A stretch of 64,000 bases of DNA from Rufibacter ruber (GCF_001647275.1 NZ_LRMM01000005.1:81105-145104), one strand, 5' to 3'; counted from the stretch's first letter, positions 34,167-42,925 are shown. Notes: generated from the letters alone by a model not told the origin. Made by a program: numbers and translations.

Positions 34167-35096
34167 TTACTTCCAGGTGAGCAGATACCGCTCCTGCAGC
34201 ATGGCCCTGGCCCCCATGCTCTCTTTGAAGTAATACAGCTGCTCATTGATATATGGCGGGCCAGGGGAAGTCCCAAAGCTAAAATACCGTTTCTGGCCCT
34301 GATACGCAGAGAAAATCTTGTCCAGCAGATACGGGGTGGCCCCCAGTGCCTTCCCTTCTTCCCCCATGCCAATGTATTGGGCGTGCACTACCTGCTCTGT
34401 TACAAATACCACCGTCCCGCCTAAAAGCTCCTGCCCCTGGAACACCCCGTACAATACAATATTCTCCGGAAAACTCCTTGCCAACTGCCGGAGTTCTTCT
34501 ACTGAATGCGTGGGATATACCCTGTACTTGGTTTGGAGCAGTTCCTGCATGATTTGCATAAACGCAGAGAGATTCTCACTCCTTCTCACTTCCAAGGCAG
34601 CTTTCTTTGCTTTCTGCACCGCCCATTTCACCCCTTTTGAATACTTTCTGGGTGCCGAAAGATCTAGTACGCTCACCAAATCCCGGGCCGTCATTTCTGC
34701 CCCCAACTGGGTCAGCACCGCCACATCTTCATTAGACGGCAACTGGTGGTAACACGCCGGAATCGCTTTGTACACCAGGGCATGAATATTTTGCGACTTT
34801 AAATAGACTTTCAAGGCCGAAAACACCTCCCGCATTCCCAAAAAAGTCATAGCAGCGTCACAGAGAACGCCGCCAAATGTGAGGCCATTGTGTGAATACA
34901 GCGTCTCTCCCTGCACATGCGCCGGCAAGACGGCTACCAGCCTGTTCTTTTGGAAGAACAGCAAAGACTCGTCCTGAAACCGGGAGGAATGGTACCCCAT
35001 GTAGCGCCGCTGAAACATGAAATGCCCGTTCTTTGCGCGTTGCACAAAAGCATTCCACTCATTCTCATACGCGCTTGTGTATTTGATGACGTCCAT
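34167..35096 (-). CDS. FemAB-like GNAT acyltransferase of the sugar cluster
   Basis: A 309-aa protein with tandem GNAT-like halves: HFMFQRRYMGYHSSRFQDESLLFF at the start, KYSKGVKWAVQKAKKAALEVR in the middle (the FemAB-like lysine-rich block), and ELLGGTVVFVTEQVVHAQYIGMGEEGKALGATPYLL at the end. Between a ketoisomerase and an aminotransferase, it plausibly N-acylates the 3-amino sugar in place of the hexapeptide-type FdtC/QdtC; that role is inferred from position only. It is 10 nt upstream of the aminotransferase start and 23 nt downstream of the ketoisomerase. Confidence 0.68.
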   Translation of the reverse strand: MDVIKYTSAYENEWNAFVQRAKNGHFMFQRRYMGYHSSRFQDESLLFFQKNRLVAVLPAHVQGETLYSHNGLTFGGVLCDAAMTFLGMREVFSALKVYLKSQNIHALVYKAIPACYHQLPSNEDVAVLTQLGAEMTARDLVSVLDLSAPRKYSKGVKWAVQKAKKAALEVRRSENLSAFMQIMQELLQTKYRVYPTHSVEELRQLARSFPENIVLYGVFQGQELLGGTVVFVTEQVVHAQYIGMGEEGKALGATPYLLDKIFSAYQGQKRYFSFGTSPGPPYINEQLYYFKESMGARAMLQERYLLTWK

Positions 35097-35119
35097 GGGT
35101 TCTTCTCCGGCGGGCTTGG

Positions 35120-35524
35120 TTACTTTGCCAGAAGCTTCAAAAACTCCTGGTACTCCCTGATATAGTCTGACTCTTCAAAACATGTGGAGGTCATGCAACA
35201 GAGAATAGCATCTGCTGCAGGATGTACCGCAATCCAGCACAGCGGCGGTATGTACAGCCCCTGGGAGATATCTGACAGCTCAAAGGCCTTTTTGCCCCGG
35301 GCAGTCTGCGTATGCACCACCACGCTCCCTTGCACTACCGTCAGCACCTCTTTGGTGGTGCGGTGGGCGTGCCCCCCGCGCACGGTGTCAGCCCCGTTAG
35401 GGTACACCCAGAAAACCCGCTGCACGGCAAAGGGCAGACCAGCGGCGTCTTGGGTGGAAACTAACGTGCCCCCGGCATCTGAAAAGGTTGAAAACGGCAG
35501 TAGGTAAGGTTCTGATGGCATCAT
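35120..35524 (-). CDS. Sugar 3,4-ketoisomerase (FdtA/QdtA/WxcM-like cupin)
   Basis: A 134-aa single cupin domain. The block VQRVFWVYPNGADTVRGGHAHRTTKEVLTVVQGSVVVH is the signature of dTDP-4-oxo-6-deoxy-glucose 3,4-ketoisomerases, with the paired histidines in GGHAHR at the active site. It would convert dTDP-4-keto-6-deoxyglucose to the 3-keto sugar used by the aminotransferase. FdtA and QdtA differ in C4 stereochemistry, and the sequence alone does not tell which applies. The start is ATG at 35524; the hydrophobic extension to 35581 is probably not translated. It is the first gene of the minus-strand cluster. Confidence 0.85.
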   Translation of the reverse strand: MMPSEPYLLPFSTFSDAGGTLVSTQDAAGLPFAVQRVFWVYPNGADTVRGGHAHRTTKEVLTVVQGSVVVHTQTARGKKAFELSDISQGLYIPPLCWIAVHPAADAILCCMTSTCFEESDYIREYQEFLKLLAK

Positions 35525-35907
35525 TTGCCCCCAAGTTACGCAAACCCGCCAGAATGGTAACAATAGTAGCGCCAAGAGCAAGAACCAAGATCCGCCTACC
35601 CCCTTCGCCCATCCTTTGATCCCTCCCCTACAGAATAGCTTCCTAATTCAACCGGCTGCGCCGCGTCCGGTTCTAGACGCTGCAGGCTCTCCTTTTAAGC
35701 TAAACCAGTAGACCGCTCCCCGTGCCTGAGCATAAGGCATGTTTCTATCCTGGGTGAATTCCAGGCCCCTATTCTGCCAAGCCCACAGAGCGGCAACCGG
35801 TATTCCCTATACCGCACCACGGCCTTTGAACCAGAGATGACATCTGGTGGCCGTGCCGGTGCGGTTCCTCCTATTTTATCAGGCACGGGGGCCTGTCTGC
35901 TTCAACC
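35525..35907. other. Divergent gap between the sugar cluster and yigZ
   Basis: Gene-free from 35525 to 35986. The first 380 bp show no ORF, repeat or clear promoter. The cluster promoter on the minus strand should lie here but no TAnnTTTG match was found. Confidence 0.4.
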
Positions 35908-35945
35908 TGTTTTAGGGCTATTTTCTGGAAAACAGCCCCAAAACG
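35908..35945. repeat. Intergenic palindrome copy 18, in a divergent gap
   Basis: CTGTTTTAGGGCTATTTTC against GAAAACAGCCCCAAAACG. It lies immediately upstream of the yigZ -7 element (TAATTTTG, 35973-35980). Confidence 0.75.
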
Positions 35946-35986
35946 CACTTCTGCCCTTTCCTAAATACTTCGTAATTTTGCGTTCC

Positions 35987-36574
35987 ATGCAGGATACCTA
36001 CCGCACCATAGCCGCACCCGTTGAGGGGTTGTACAAAGAGAAAGGCAGCAAGTTTATTGCCAAGGCGTACCCGGTGCGCTCTGAAGAGGAGGTGAAAGAG
36101 ATCCTGCAAGCCCTGCGCAAAGAATTCTTTGACGCCCGCCACCACTGCTACGCGTACCTGCTGGGGGCTGACCGGGCCACCTACCGCGCCAATGATGACG
36201 GTGAGCCCAACCACTCAGCGGGAGACCCCATCCTGGGGCAGATCAAATCTGCAGATCTGAGCAATGTGCTGGTGGTGGTGATCCGGTATTTTGGCGGCAT
36301 CAAGCTGGGCGTGGGCGGCCTCATTCACGCCTACAAAACCGCCACCGCTGAGGCATTGGCCCAGGCCTACGTAGTAGAACGCCATGAAACCACGTTCCTC
36401 ACGGTCCAATTCAGTTATGAGCAGATGAATGACGTGATGCGGGTGGTGAAAGACTATGACCTTCTGGTTCGGCAGCAGGACTTTCAGCTGGATTGCCAAC
36501 TCACCGTAGAGGTGCGCACCAGCCTGGCCCCGCAACTAGAAGAGCAGTTCTCCAAACTGGGCCGCCTGCGTTAG
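35987..36574 (+). CDS. YigZ/IMPACT family protein
   Basis: A 195-aa member of the UPF0029/IMPACT family. The conserved N-terminal block EKGSKFIAKAYPVRSEEEVKEIL, then DARHHCYAYLLG, the signature DDGEPNHSAGDPIL and VVVIRYFGGIKLGVGGLIHAYK are all present. A C-terminal ferredoxin-like domain follows. The bacterial function is not firmly known. The ATG at 35987 is used because TAATTTTG ends 6 nt before it; the in-frame extension to 35837 would cross palindrome copy 18. Confidence 0.9.
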   Translation: MQDTYRTIAAPVEGLYKEKGSKFIAKAYPVRSEEEVKEILQALRKEFFDARHHCYAYLLGADRATYRANDDGEPNHSAGDPILGQIKSADLSNVLVVVIRYFGGIKLGVGGLIHAYKTATAEALAQAYVVERHETTFLTVQFSYEQMNDVMRVVKDYDLLVRQQDFQLDCQLTVEVRTSLAPQLEEQFSKLGRLR

Positions 36575-36600
36575 AATTCTCACCGCCTTCCCAACCTTAA

Positions 36601-36761
36601 GAGCTTGTTTAAATTTTGATTTTGCAAGCGAAAACGGGGAGCGAAAGGTTCTTCTATAGCGTTTTTTGAGCAGCATACGCCCCGCTATGGTGCGAGTCAA
36701 CCGCGAAGTCAGGTTCTTTTGATACCCGTTTGCAGTGCAAAAGGCAAATTTAAACATGCTC
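36601..36761. mobile_element. 161-bp MITE-like element with TIRs and TAA duplication
   Basis: The left end GAGCTTGTTTAAATTT and the right end AAATTTAAACATGCTC are inverted copies with one mismatch. TAA flanks both sides (36598-36600 and 36762-36764), as expected of a 3-bp target duplication. The interior is non-coding and includes GCGAAAACGGGGAGCGAAAG. End sequence and TAA target suggest mobilisation by an IS5-family (IS1031-like) transposase, by inference. A decayed relative lies at 57763-57922. Confidence 0.75.
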
Positions 36762-36764
36762 TAA

Positions 36765-37191
36765 ACCCACCCCGTCCCTCAGGTGGTGGCTCTCTTTGTC
36801 TGCCTCTCTTTTTGGAGCACAACATCTTTTAACTCCCCGGTTCACGTTACCTTCTTAAAAACTAGCCGTAAGGCAGCTACCTTGGCGCGGGACTTCAGTC
36901 TTGTGACGCAGATGGTGCAATTCTCCAGACACCCCGGGAGCCGTCTTTGATCTCTAAAGGCAATTTTAGACCAGCTTACCACAACCTTAGGGAGCACATC
37001 CTCCTTCGGCCAAAGGCCGAAAATGCCCCGGGAGGCTCTGGTTCATAAACGTCAACGGCGGCGGCGGTAACACACATAATCCTGTAACAGCCCCTGGCGT
37101 CGCTTCAGAAGAACGCATTTTGCCAGCGGCCTTTCTGGCCCCTTTTAAAGAACCTGGCTTCGGCAACGCCGAGGCCAAAAGCGGCCCCTTT
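36765..37191. other. Gene-free stretch upstream of corA
   Basis: No ORF, riboswitch or tRNA could be supported. It contains a small hairpin CTTCGGCCAAAGGCCGAA near 37004 and the phrase ACCTTCTTAAAA near 36851, which also occurs upstream of waaA and near 24650. Confidence 0.4.
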
Positions 37192-37230
37192 CTGTTTCCG
37201 CCTGTTTTTCAGAAAACAGGCCGGAAACAG
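37192..37230. repeat. Intergenic palindrome copy 19 (CCGC/CCGG)
   Basis: CTGTTTCCGCCTGTTTTT against AAAACAGGCCGGAAACAG. It lies 110 nt upstream of the corA start. Confidence 0.8.
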
Positions 37231-37340
37231 GTCAGCCTTGCAAGCCAGATTTTCGTACCTTTTGAGCCGTTGGCCCTGCTGGGCACCCGGCCCCCTTGCT
37301 GGTGCGGGGAAGGCTGCGCCGTTTTTGAACCTGATTGTGC

Positions 37341-38465
37341 ATGACAGATTACCATATCCCTAAGCGGCTTCGGCCGGACACTATCTCCCGGAAGGCCGGG
37401 CAGCGGCCGGGGTCGCTGGCCCTGCCGGAGAACGCCCTTGCGCCCCGGTTTTTCCTGATTTCTTACGGGCCTGATTTTTTTCTGGAGCAGGAGCACCAGG
37501 GCTATGACAGCCTCATGCACACGTTCAGGGAACACCCGCAGGCCAAGCACTGGCTTGATGTACGGGGCTACGCCGATGTGCCGGTGCTGGAACGCATGAT
37601 GGCTGATTTCCAGATCCACCCGCTGCAGATGGAAGACATAGTCAATGATTACCAGCGCCCCAAGGTGGAAGACGAAACCGACCGCCTGTTCATTGTGTCC
37701 CGCATGATTGAGTTCAATGAGGAGCACAAGCTGGAAGACCGGCAACTCACCCTGCTCACCGGCCCCAACTATGTGCTGACCTTCCAGAGTGACTACCATG
37801 ACTGCCTGGACGTGCTGCGGGACCGCATCAGGTCGGGCAAGGGTACTATCCGGAAACGCCCCGTCATGTCGCTCACCCACGGCATTTTAGACGTGATCAC
37901 TGACTACTATTTTCCGGCCATGGCCAAGATTGGCGACTACGCAGAGGAGCTGGAAGACTGCCTGTTTGAGAACCCCGGCCGCCAACTGCTCACCCAGATC
38001 CTGGACCTGAAGCGCGAGGTGGTGAAGCTGCGCCGCACGGTGTGGCAGGAGCGGGACAAGATCAACGAGCTGCTGCGCATGGATGAGGAGGTGATTCCGG
38101 CGGAGCTGAAAATCTACTTCCGGGACGTGTATGACCACGCCGTGCAGCTCATGGACCTGGTAGACAACTACAAGGAGACCACCAGCAACCTCTCAGACCT
38201 GTACCTCTCAAACGTGAGCAACCGCATGAATGAGGTCATGAAAGTATTGACCATCATCTCCACCATCTTTATTCCGTTGAGTTTTATTGTGGGGTTGTAC
38301 GGCATGAACTTTTCGCGGGAGAACCCCCGCGGCGGTATCAATGAGTGGAACATGCCGGAGCTGTACCACCCGTACGGGTATGTGTACCTGCTCACTTTTA
38401 TGGGGTTGGTGGTCACCGGCATGGTGTATTTCTTCTACCGCAAAGGCTGGCTCAGTAATAAGTAG
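37341..38465 (+). CDS. corA: CorA-type magnesium/cobalt transporter
   Basis: A 374-aa inner-membrane channel protein. The large N-terminal cytoplasmic domain ends in a long helix (ELKIYFRDVYDHAVQLMDLVDNY), followed by two C-terminal transmembrane helices. The channel signature YGMNF follows the first helix (FIPLSFIVGLYGMNF), and the short second helix ends in a basic YRKGWLSNK tail. It mediates Mg2+ (and Co2+) uptake. The ATG at 37341 is preferred to a TTG two codons upstream. Confidence 0.92.
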   Translation: MTDYHIPKRLRPDTISRKAGQRPGSLALPENALAPRFFLISYGPDFFLEQEHQGYDSLMHTFREHPQAKHWLDVRGYADVPVLERMMADFQIHPLQMEDIVNDYQRPKVEDETDRLFIVSRMIEFNEEHKLEDRQLTLLTGPNYVLTFQSDYHDCLDVLRDRIRSGKGTIRKRPVMSLTHGILDVITDYYFPAMAKIGDYAEELEDCLFENPGRQLLTQILDLKREVVKLRRTVWQERDKINELLRMDEEVIPAELKIYFRDVYDHAVQLMDLVDNYKETTSNLSDLYLSNVSNRMNEVMKVLTIISTIFIPLSFIVGLYGMNFSRENPRGGINEWNMPELYHPYGYVYLLTFMGLVVTGMVYFFYRKGWLSNK

Positions 38466-38466
38466 C

Positions 38467-38510
38467 GCCTGTTTTGGGTCTGTTTTCCAGAAAACAGGCT
38501 CAAAACAGGC
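38467..38510. repeat. Intergenic palindrome copy 20 (GGGT spacer)
   Basis: GCCTGTTTTGGGTCTGTTTTC against GAAAACAGGCTCAAAACAGGC. It begins 2 nt after the corA stop, in a convergent gap. Confidence 0.85.
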
Positions 38511-38526
38511 CTTCAAGCTACCCACT

Positions 38527-38559
38527 AAAAAAGGCGCCCCTTTTGGGAGCGCCTTTTTT
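38527..38559. terminator. Bidirectional intrinsic terminator between corA and yceI
   Basis: AAAAAAGGCGCCCC pairs with GGGAGCGCCTTTTTT. A- and T-tracts on both sides suit the convergent genes. Confidence 0.82.
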
Positions 38560-38582
38560 GTTCCTGTAATTTTGTGTGCTGC

Positions 38583-39173
38583 TTATTTCTTAGCTACCAG
38601 ATTGATGTCTAGCACAAAGTCATTGCTGATGGCTTTATCGCCCAGGTTGTCAAAGAAGCTGCCTGACCCGTATTTGATGTCATATTTGGTTCTGTCAACG
38701 GTTACCTTGGCGTTGGCTTTGATCTGGTTACCGGCGTGCTGGATAGTAGCCGGGAACTGGATGGGCTTGGTGATGCCTTTGATGGTCAGGTCACCAGACA
38801 CCAGGTACTGGCCTTTGCCGGTGGCTTTCGCGTTTTTGATCACCAGGGTAGACGTTGGGTATTTGGCGGTCCCAAAGAAATCTTCTGACTTCAGGTGACC
38901 CACCAGGTTCTGGTTCATTTTAGCATCAGAGATGTCTGTGCAGGCAATAGAACCCATGTCAATGGTAAAGGTACCCCCTAGAATGTTCTTGCCGTCGCTA
39001 ACCAGTTTACCATCTGCAATACTGATGGTGCCTGAGTGCTCACCAGTCACCTTGGTGCCTACCCAGGCCACTTTAGACTGATTGGCTACTACTTTGTAGT
39101 CTGCGCCTTTGCCTGCAAATGCGAATGTTACCAACGCTACCAGCGCTGCTAAAACGGTGTTTCTTAGTTTCAT
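38583..39173 (-). CDS. YceI family periplasmic protein
   Basis: A 196-aa protein with a signal peptide (about 1-23, ending in FAFAGKGA) and a YceI lipocalin-like beta-barrel domain: YKVVANQSKVAWVGTKVTGEHSGTISI at the start, LVGHLKSEDFFGTAKYPTSTLVI in the middle and DLTIKGITKPIQFPATI later, all classic YceI strands. Members bind polyisoprenoids or other lipids. A near-ideal promoter lies upstream. Confidence 0.92.
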   Translation of the reverse strand: MKLRNTVLAALVALVTFAFAGKGADYKVVANQSKVAWVGTKVTGEHSGTISIADGKLVSDGKNILGGTFTIDMGSIACTDISDAKMNQNLVGHLKSEDFFGTAKYPTSTLVIKNAKATGKGQYLVSGDLTIKGITKPIQFPATIQHAGNQIKANAKVTVDRTKYDIKYGSGSFFDNLGDKAISNDFVLDINLVAKK

Positions 39174-39201
39174 TTCTTTTTGACTTACTGTTTAAGTGCT
39201 G

Positions 39202-39232
39202 CAAATGTATAAACAATTAATGTACATACAAA
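39202..39232 (-). promoter_or_regulatory. Canonical Bacteroidota promoter of yceI
   Basis: On the minus strand, TTTG (39229-39232), a 19-bp spacer and TACATTTG (39202-39209). It is an exact fit to TTTG-N19-TAnnTTTG, 28 nt upstream of the ATG, and the best promoter match in the window. Confidence 0.78.
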
Positions 39233-39328
39233 TGTTGTGCAGAAAAAAAATTTTGTCAACCCCGTCAAATAATCCCAAGTCTGTCAGCAAGAAAGCCCCT
39301 CTGCCTGTCTGCCACCAGGAAAGCCCCC

Positions 39329-39370
39329 GCTGTTTTAGGGCTGTTTTCCAGAAAACAGCCCTAAAACAGC
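39329..39370. repeat. Intergenic palindrome copy 21 (perfect, AGGG spacer)
   Basis: Perfect 20-bp arms GCTGTTTTAGGGCTGTTTTC / GAAAACAGCCCTAAAACAGC around a 2-nt centre. It lies in the tandem gap between the yceI start and the DUF3352 gene's stop. Confidence 0.92.
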
Positions 39371-39429
39371 AGCAGAGTAGCCAAAAGAAGTAGAAGCCCC
39401 GGTGGGCAGAGGTGGAGCTGCAGCGCTAA

Positions 39430-42135
39430 TTAGTTTCTACCCTGCACCGTTATCTTCTGCAGCACCCGGTTAAAGGAGGCAAAGAGAATGTACTGGTTCT
39501 GCACCTCGTTGAACTGCACACTCACCGGGAATGAGGTATTGATGGGGTCTTTGCCCAGCGGCTGGGCCTGCACGTCAAACAGATAGGCTTTGCGCGTACC
39601 GGTCTCCCTGATCACGTACAGCTTCTTGTCTCCCCCAAAGTGGAAGTACTGCACCTCCTTAGCTGACGACGTGACAAACCGCCGGTCTAGCAGCAGTTTG
39701 AGCTCCTGGCTGTACAGCGCCACCCGCCCAGGGTCTGTCCGGGCTATGATGTAAGATTTACCGGTTGGCTCCGGCACCAGCTCAAAGGTGCTTCTCCGGT
39801 CTGGGCGCAGCAGCTGTTTCCGGCTAATGATTTCGCCCGTCAGGTCAAATGTGACCACTTCGCCACTCTGGGTAACGGTGGCGCAGGTAGAGCGGCGGAA
39901 GGAAATGCCCGGCTTGACAAAAAGCCCTGACCGCAGGTTGGCCCCCAGGTTGATGGGGAAACCGGGGTATGGCTCCCCCTGTTCGCCAAAGGCATAGACA
40001 AACCCATTCTCCAGCACCACCATGATCACGTTTCTGCCGTTGACCTTGAGGTGCTGCGGCGGCGCGGCCAGCCGGCTGTCTAAGCGCATAGGCGTCCACC
40101 CGCCCTGCAGGTTGCCCTGCATGTCCAGCAGGAAGATATTGCCCAGCTGGTCATCTACCGCCAGCCGGTAGTTCCCGTTCTTGTCATAGTCAAACACGGT
40201 CAACTGCTGCAGACGCAGGGAGTCTCCCAACGTAAACGGGAAGTTCTCCAGGTCATTCCCGTTCTTGTCTACCCCAAAGATACGGTTAGGCGTGGCGAAA
40301 AAATATTTGAGCCGTTTGTCTGCCCCATACACCAACTGGTGCACCGGCCCCATGACCCGGGCATCCAGCGTGTCTGTCCAGTTCTGCCTGTCCAGCTGGG
40401 CTGACACCCCGTGCAGCACCAGTGCCGAGTCCTGCACCACCAGCTCAGCGGTGTTGTCAACGGGGTACTGCAACAGGAACGGCATGGTGAGCAACCGGCT
40501 CTTCAGGTCATACGTCTCTTCCTGGGTAATGCCCTGGGAGGCCAGCACCTTCTTCACAGAAGACTCCTCCTGGTGCCGCAAGATCAGGCTGGTGTAGTAC
40601 TGCTGCTCGGCGGCACTGAACTGGAAACTCAGGTAATTGAACTTCTTTACAATGCTGCTGTTGCGCAACAGGGCCGCCTGGATCTGGTTGTTCATAGACC
40701 GCACCAGCAGGTTCCAGGCGTTGGCGGTGTGGATGTACAGCCCCACGTTGTCTTCCTGCTGCGTTTCTGCCAGCAGCGGCTCCATGGCCTCAGACTTGCC
40801 CCAGACCTTGCCCGCCTTCACCTCTGCCAGGAGCGAACGCATGGTGGCCACATCATCTGTGAACAGGATATAGTTTTGCAGCGTGGTATAATAGGTCTGG
40901 TCAAACCCCTTGAACATGTCTCCAAACAGCTGCTGTGGAAGATCTTTGGCTGTCAGCAACCGAATGGTGTGGTCGGCATACTTTTCCTGAGTACCGGCGG
41001 TCTGCCCCGGCTGCAGGCGGTTCAGCAGGGACTGGGTGTACGCCGGGTTAGACGCCTGCGCAAACAGGACCTTCTCTGGCGAGGTTCTGGTGTCATAGGC
41101 CTCTAAGTAGCAGAGCCCCAGCTCCCCGGCAAACGAATTGGCCAGAGTGTCCAGAAACGAGGCATTGGGCTTGCCTGACACCGCCCTGAGCACCCCCATC
41201 TGGTTCATGCCCAGGTGCAGCAGCACCGCCGCCCGGTTGGGAATCACCTCCCTGAGCTTGAAAGATTTGGCGGCATGCCCTTTCAACCGGCTGAACAGGG
41301 ACCCCTCCACCGTCTCCGGGTTAGAGAAGCCGTTCAGGAAAAGCCGGTTGTTGTTCAGTTTCAGCTCCAGCATGCTGTTGCGGCAGAGGCTGCTCAACAG
41401 GTTCACGTCATCCAGCAGGTCTTCCTTCAGAAAGGTACTGAACAGGTCTGGCACGTGCTGGTAGTTGATGAACACGTTGGCGTACACCTCTGGCTGGCTC
41501 AGGTAGTTGGTGTTCTTGTAATCTTTGGCCGGTGATTCCAGCTGCCCCCGGTTTATGCGCCGCACCACCTCCTCTACCAGCACCGGGCTGGCGCTGATCA
41601 CCAGGTTGTTGTGGTAGCTGAAAAAAGAAAAGTTGTTGGTGTTGTTCTGGTGAACGATGTCTGTGATCTGAAACCCCTGGTAATCCCGTACCTCCTGCCG
41701 GTACTCGTCTGCCTTCACCACATTCTCCACCAGGGTCCTGATGTAGCGGTGCTCTGCCACCGTGTTTACCGGTATGTAATAGAGCAGCTCCTGGTCAGTG
41801 CGCCCCATCACGTGCAAAGACACCAGCATGTTCTTATTGACCAGGAAGTTTCTGAACTGGGAGCGGCCGCCAGAAAGGCTGTCCAGGGTGGTCAGCTGGT
41901 CTTCCAGCCGCAGCACAAAGGGCATCTGCGAGACGGTAGACCACAGGTCTGACTCCTGCAGGTGGTCAATGAACCGGGGCACGCTGTTGGTTTCGGCAAT
42001 AAAGACGGCATCATCAGGTACCAGCGTCCAGAGGTCTACTTTTTCGCGAGCCTCTGTCCATTTGGTAAACCCGTAAAAGCCCAGCGCCAACAGCACCACC
42101 ACACCACAAAGCCAGTAAATCGTCTTTTTCGGCAT
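39430..42135 (-). CDS. DUF3352 domain-containing membrane-anchored protein
   Basis: A 901-aa protein with one N-terminal transmembrane helix (TIYWLCGVVVLLALGFYGFTKW, about residues 4-25) and a large exported part. The segment VPDDAVFIAETNSV just after the helix is typical of DUF3352 openings. The region from about 580 to the end has repeated beta-strand blocks (KNGNDLENFPF, NGNYRLAVDDQLGNIFLLDMQGN, FVYAFGEQGEPYPGFPI) that look like a beta-propeller. The function is unknown. The ATG at 42135 is used rather than a GTG at 42156; a TATTTTTG element on the minus strand at 42156-42163 supports this. Confidence 0.75.
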   Translation of the reverse strand: MPKKTIYWLCGVVVLLALGFYGFTKWTEAREKVDLWTLVPDDAVFIAETNSVPRFIDHLQESDLWSTVSQMPFVLRLEDQLTTLDSLSGGRSQFRNFLVNKNMLVSLHVMGRTDQELLYYIPVNTVAEHRYIRTLVENVVKADEYRQEVRDYQGFQITDIVHQNNTNNFSFFSYHNNLVISASPVLVEEVVRRINRGQLESPAKDYKNTNYLSQPEVYANVFINYQHVPDLFSTFLKEDLLDDVNLLSSLCRNSMLELKLNNNRLFLNGFSNPETVEGSLFSRLKGHAAKSFKLREVIPNRAAVLLHLGMNQMGVLRAVSGKPNASFLDTLANSFAGELGLCYLEAYDTRTSPEKVLFAQASNPAYTQSLLNRLQPGQTAGTQEKYADHTIRLLTAKDLPQQLFGDMFKGFDQTYYTTLQNYILFTDDVATMRSLLAEVKAGKVWGKSEAMEPLLAETQQEDNVGLYIHTANAWNLLVRSMNNQIQAALLRNSSIVKKFNYLSFQFSAAEQQYYTSLILRHQEESSVKKVLASQGITQEETYDLKSRLLTMPFLLQYPVDNTAELVVQDSALVLHGVSAQLDRQNWTDTLDARVMGPVHQLVYGADKRLKYFFATPNRIFGVDKNGNDLENFPFTLGDSLRLQQLTVFDYDKNGNYRLAVDDQLGNIFLLDMQGNLQGGWTPMRLDSRLAAPPQHLKVNGRNVIMVVLENGFVYAFGEQGEPYPGFPINLGANLRSGLFVKPGISFRRSTCATVTQSGEVVTFDLTGEIISRKQLLRPDRRSTFELVPEPTGKSYIIARTDPGRVALYSQELKLLLDRRFVTSSAKEVQYFHFGGDKKLYVIRETGTRKAYLFDVQAQPLGKDPINTSFPVSVQFNEVQNQYILFASFNRVLQKITVQGRN

Positions 42136-42316
42136 CCTGTAAGGGTTAGGAAACACAAAAATAACGGAAAAACCTCCGCTTCAGCGTCCTTTCTCTACAA
42201 ATTGATATGATCAGGGTGCAAAGCCACCCCGCGTTTTCTTAGTAACTTGCGCAAAGTTCAGAGCGCCCGGGGGTAACACCCCTCATGGGCGGTGTCTGTA
42301 TTGGCGGCCGCCCGGG

Positions 42317-42358
42317 TCTGTTTTCGCCCTGTTTTCCCAAAAACAGGCCGAAAACAGA
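42317..42358. repeat. Intergenic palindrome copy 22, in a divergent gap
   Basis: TCTGTTTTCGCCCTGTTTTC against AAAACAGGCCGAAAACAGA. It lies between the starts of the DUF3352 gene and dtd. Confidence 0.82.
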
Positions 42359-42419
42359 ATACGCCCCCTCCTGTAGAGGCAGGTTTTTCTGAACCGATGA
42401 CATTCACACAGTTAAAATT

Positions 42420-42872
42420 ATGCGCGTAGTGCTACAGCGGGTCACGCAGGCATCTGTGACCATTGAAGGGAACGTGAACGGCCAAATTGGCCAGGGGCTG
42501 CTGGTGTTAGCCGGCTTCACCCCCACAGACACCCCCGAAGACCTGGCCTGGACAGCCCGGAAAATTGTCCAGCTCCGTATTTTCAATGACGCGGAAGACA
42601 AGATGAACCAGAGCGTGCAAGACGTGCAGGGCGGCCTTCTGCTCATTAGCCAGTTCACCCTGTACGCCAACACCAAGAAAGGCAACCGCCCTTCTTACAT
42701 CAACGCCGCACCGCCGGCCGTGGCCATTCCGCTGTACGGGCAGTTTCACCAGACCCTGGAAAAGGAGCTGGGCAAACCGGTTCCCACGGGTATTTTTGGC
42801 GCAGACATGAAGGTGAGCCTGCTCAATGACGGCCCCGTCACCATCACCATTGACTCGCAAAACCGCGAATAA
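42420..42872 (+). CDS. dtd: D-aminoacyl-tRNA deacylase
   Basis: A 150-aa DTD that removes D-amino acids (and glycine) from mischarged tRNA. It starts with MRVVLQRVTQASVTIEG, contains the signature LLISQFTLYANTKKGNRPS, and ends with LNDGPVTITIDS, the Gly-cisPro motif region that gives chiral proofreading. The length is exactly typical. Confidence 0.95.
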   Translation: MRVVLQRVTQASVTIEGNVNGQIGQGLLVLAGFTPTDTPEDLAWTARKIVQLRIFNDAEDKMNQSVQDVQGGLLLISQFTLYANTKKGNRPSYINAAPPAVAIPLYGQFHQTLEKELGKPVPTGIFGADMKVSLLNDGPVTITIDSQNRE

Positions 42873-42925
42873 TTGTTCATTGTTGATTGTGTTTGGGCAT
42901 CGGCCACAGGCCGAAACTAGAAAAC

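Noticed and set aside
36765..37340. A magnesium-sensing leader before corA
   Set aside because: The gap is long, but no known M-box or ykoK-like conserved blocks could be seen and the only clear structure is palindrome copy 19.
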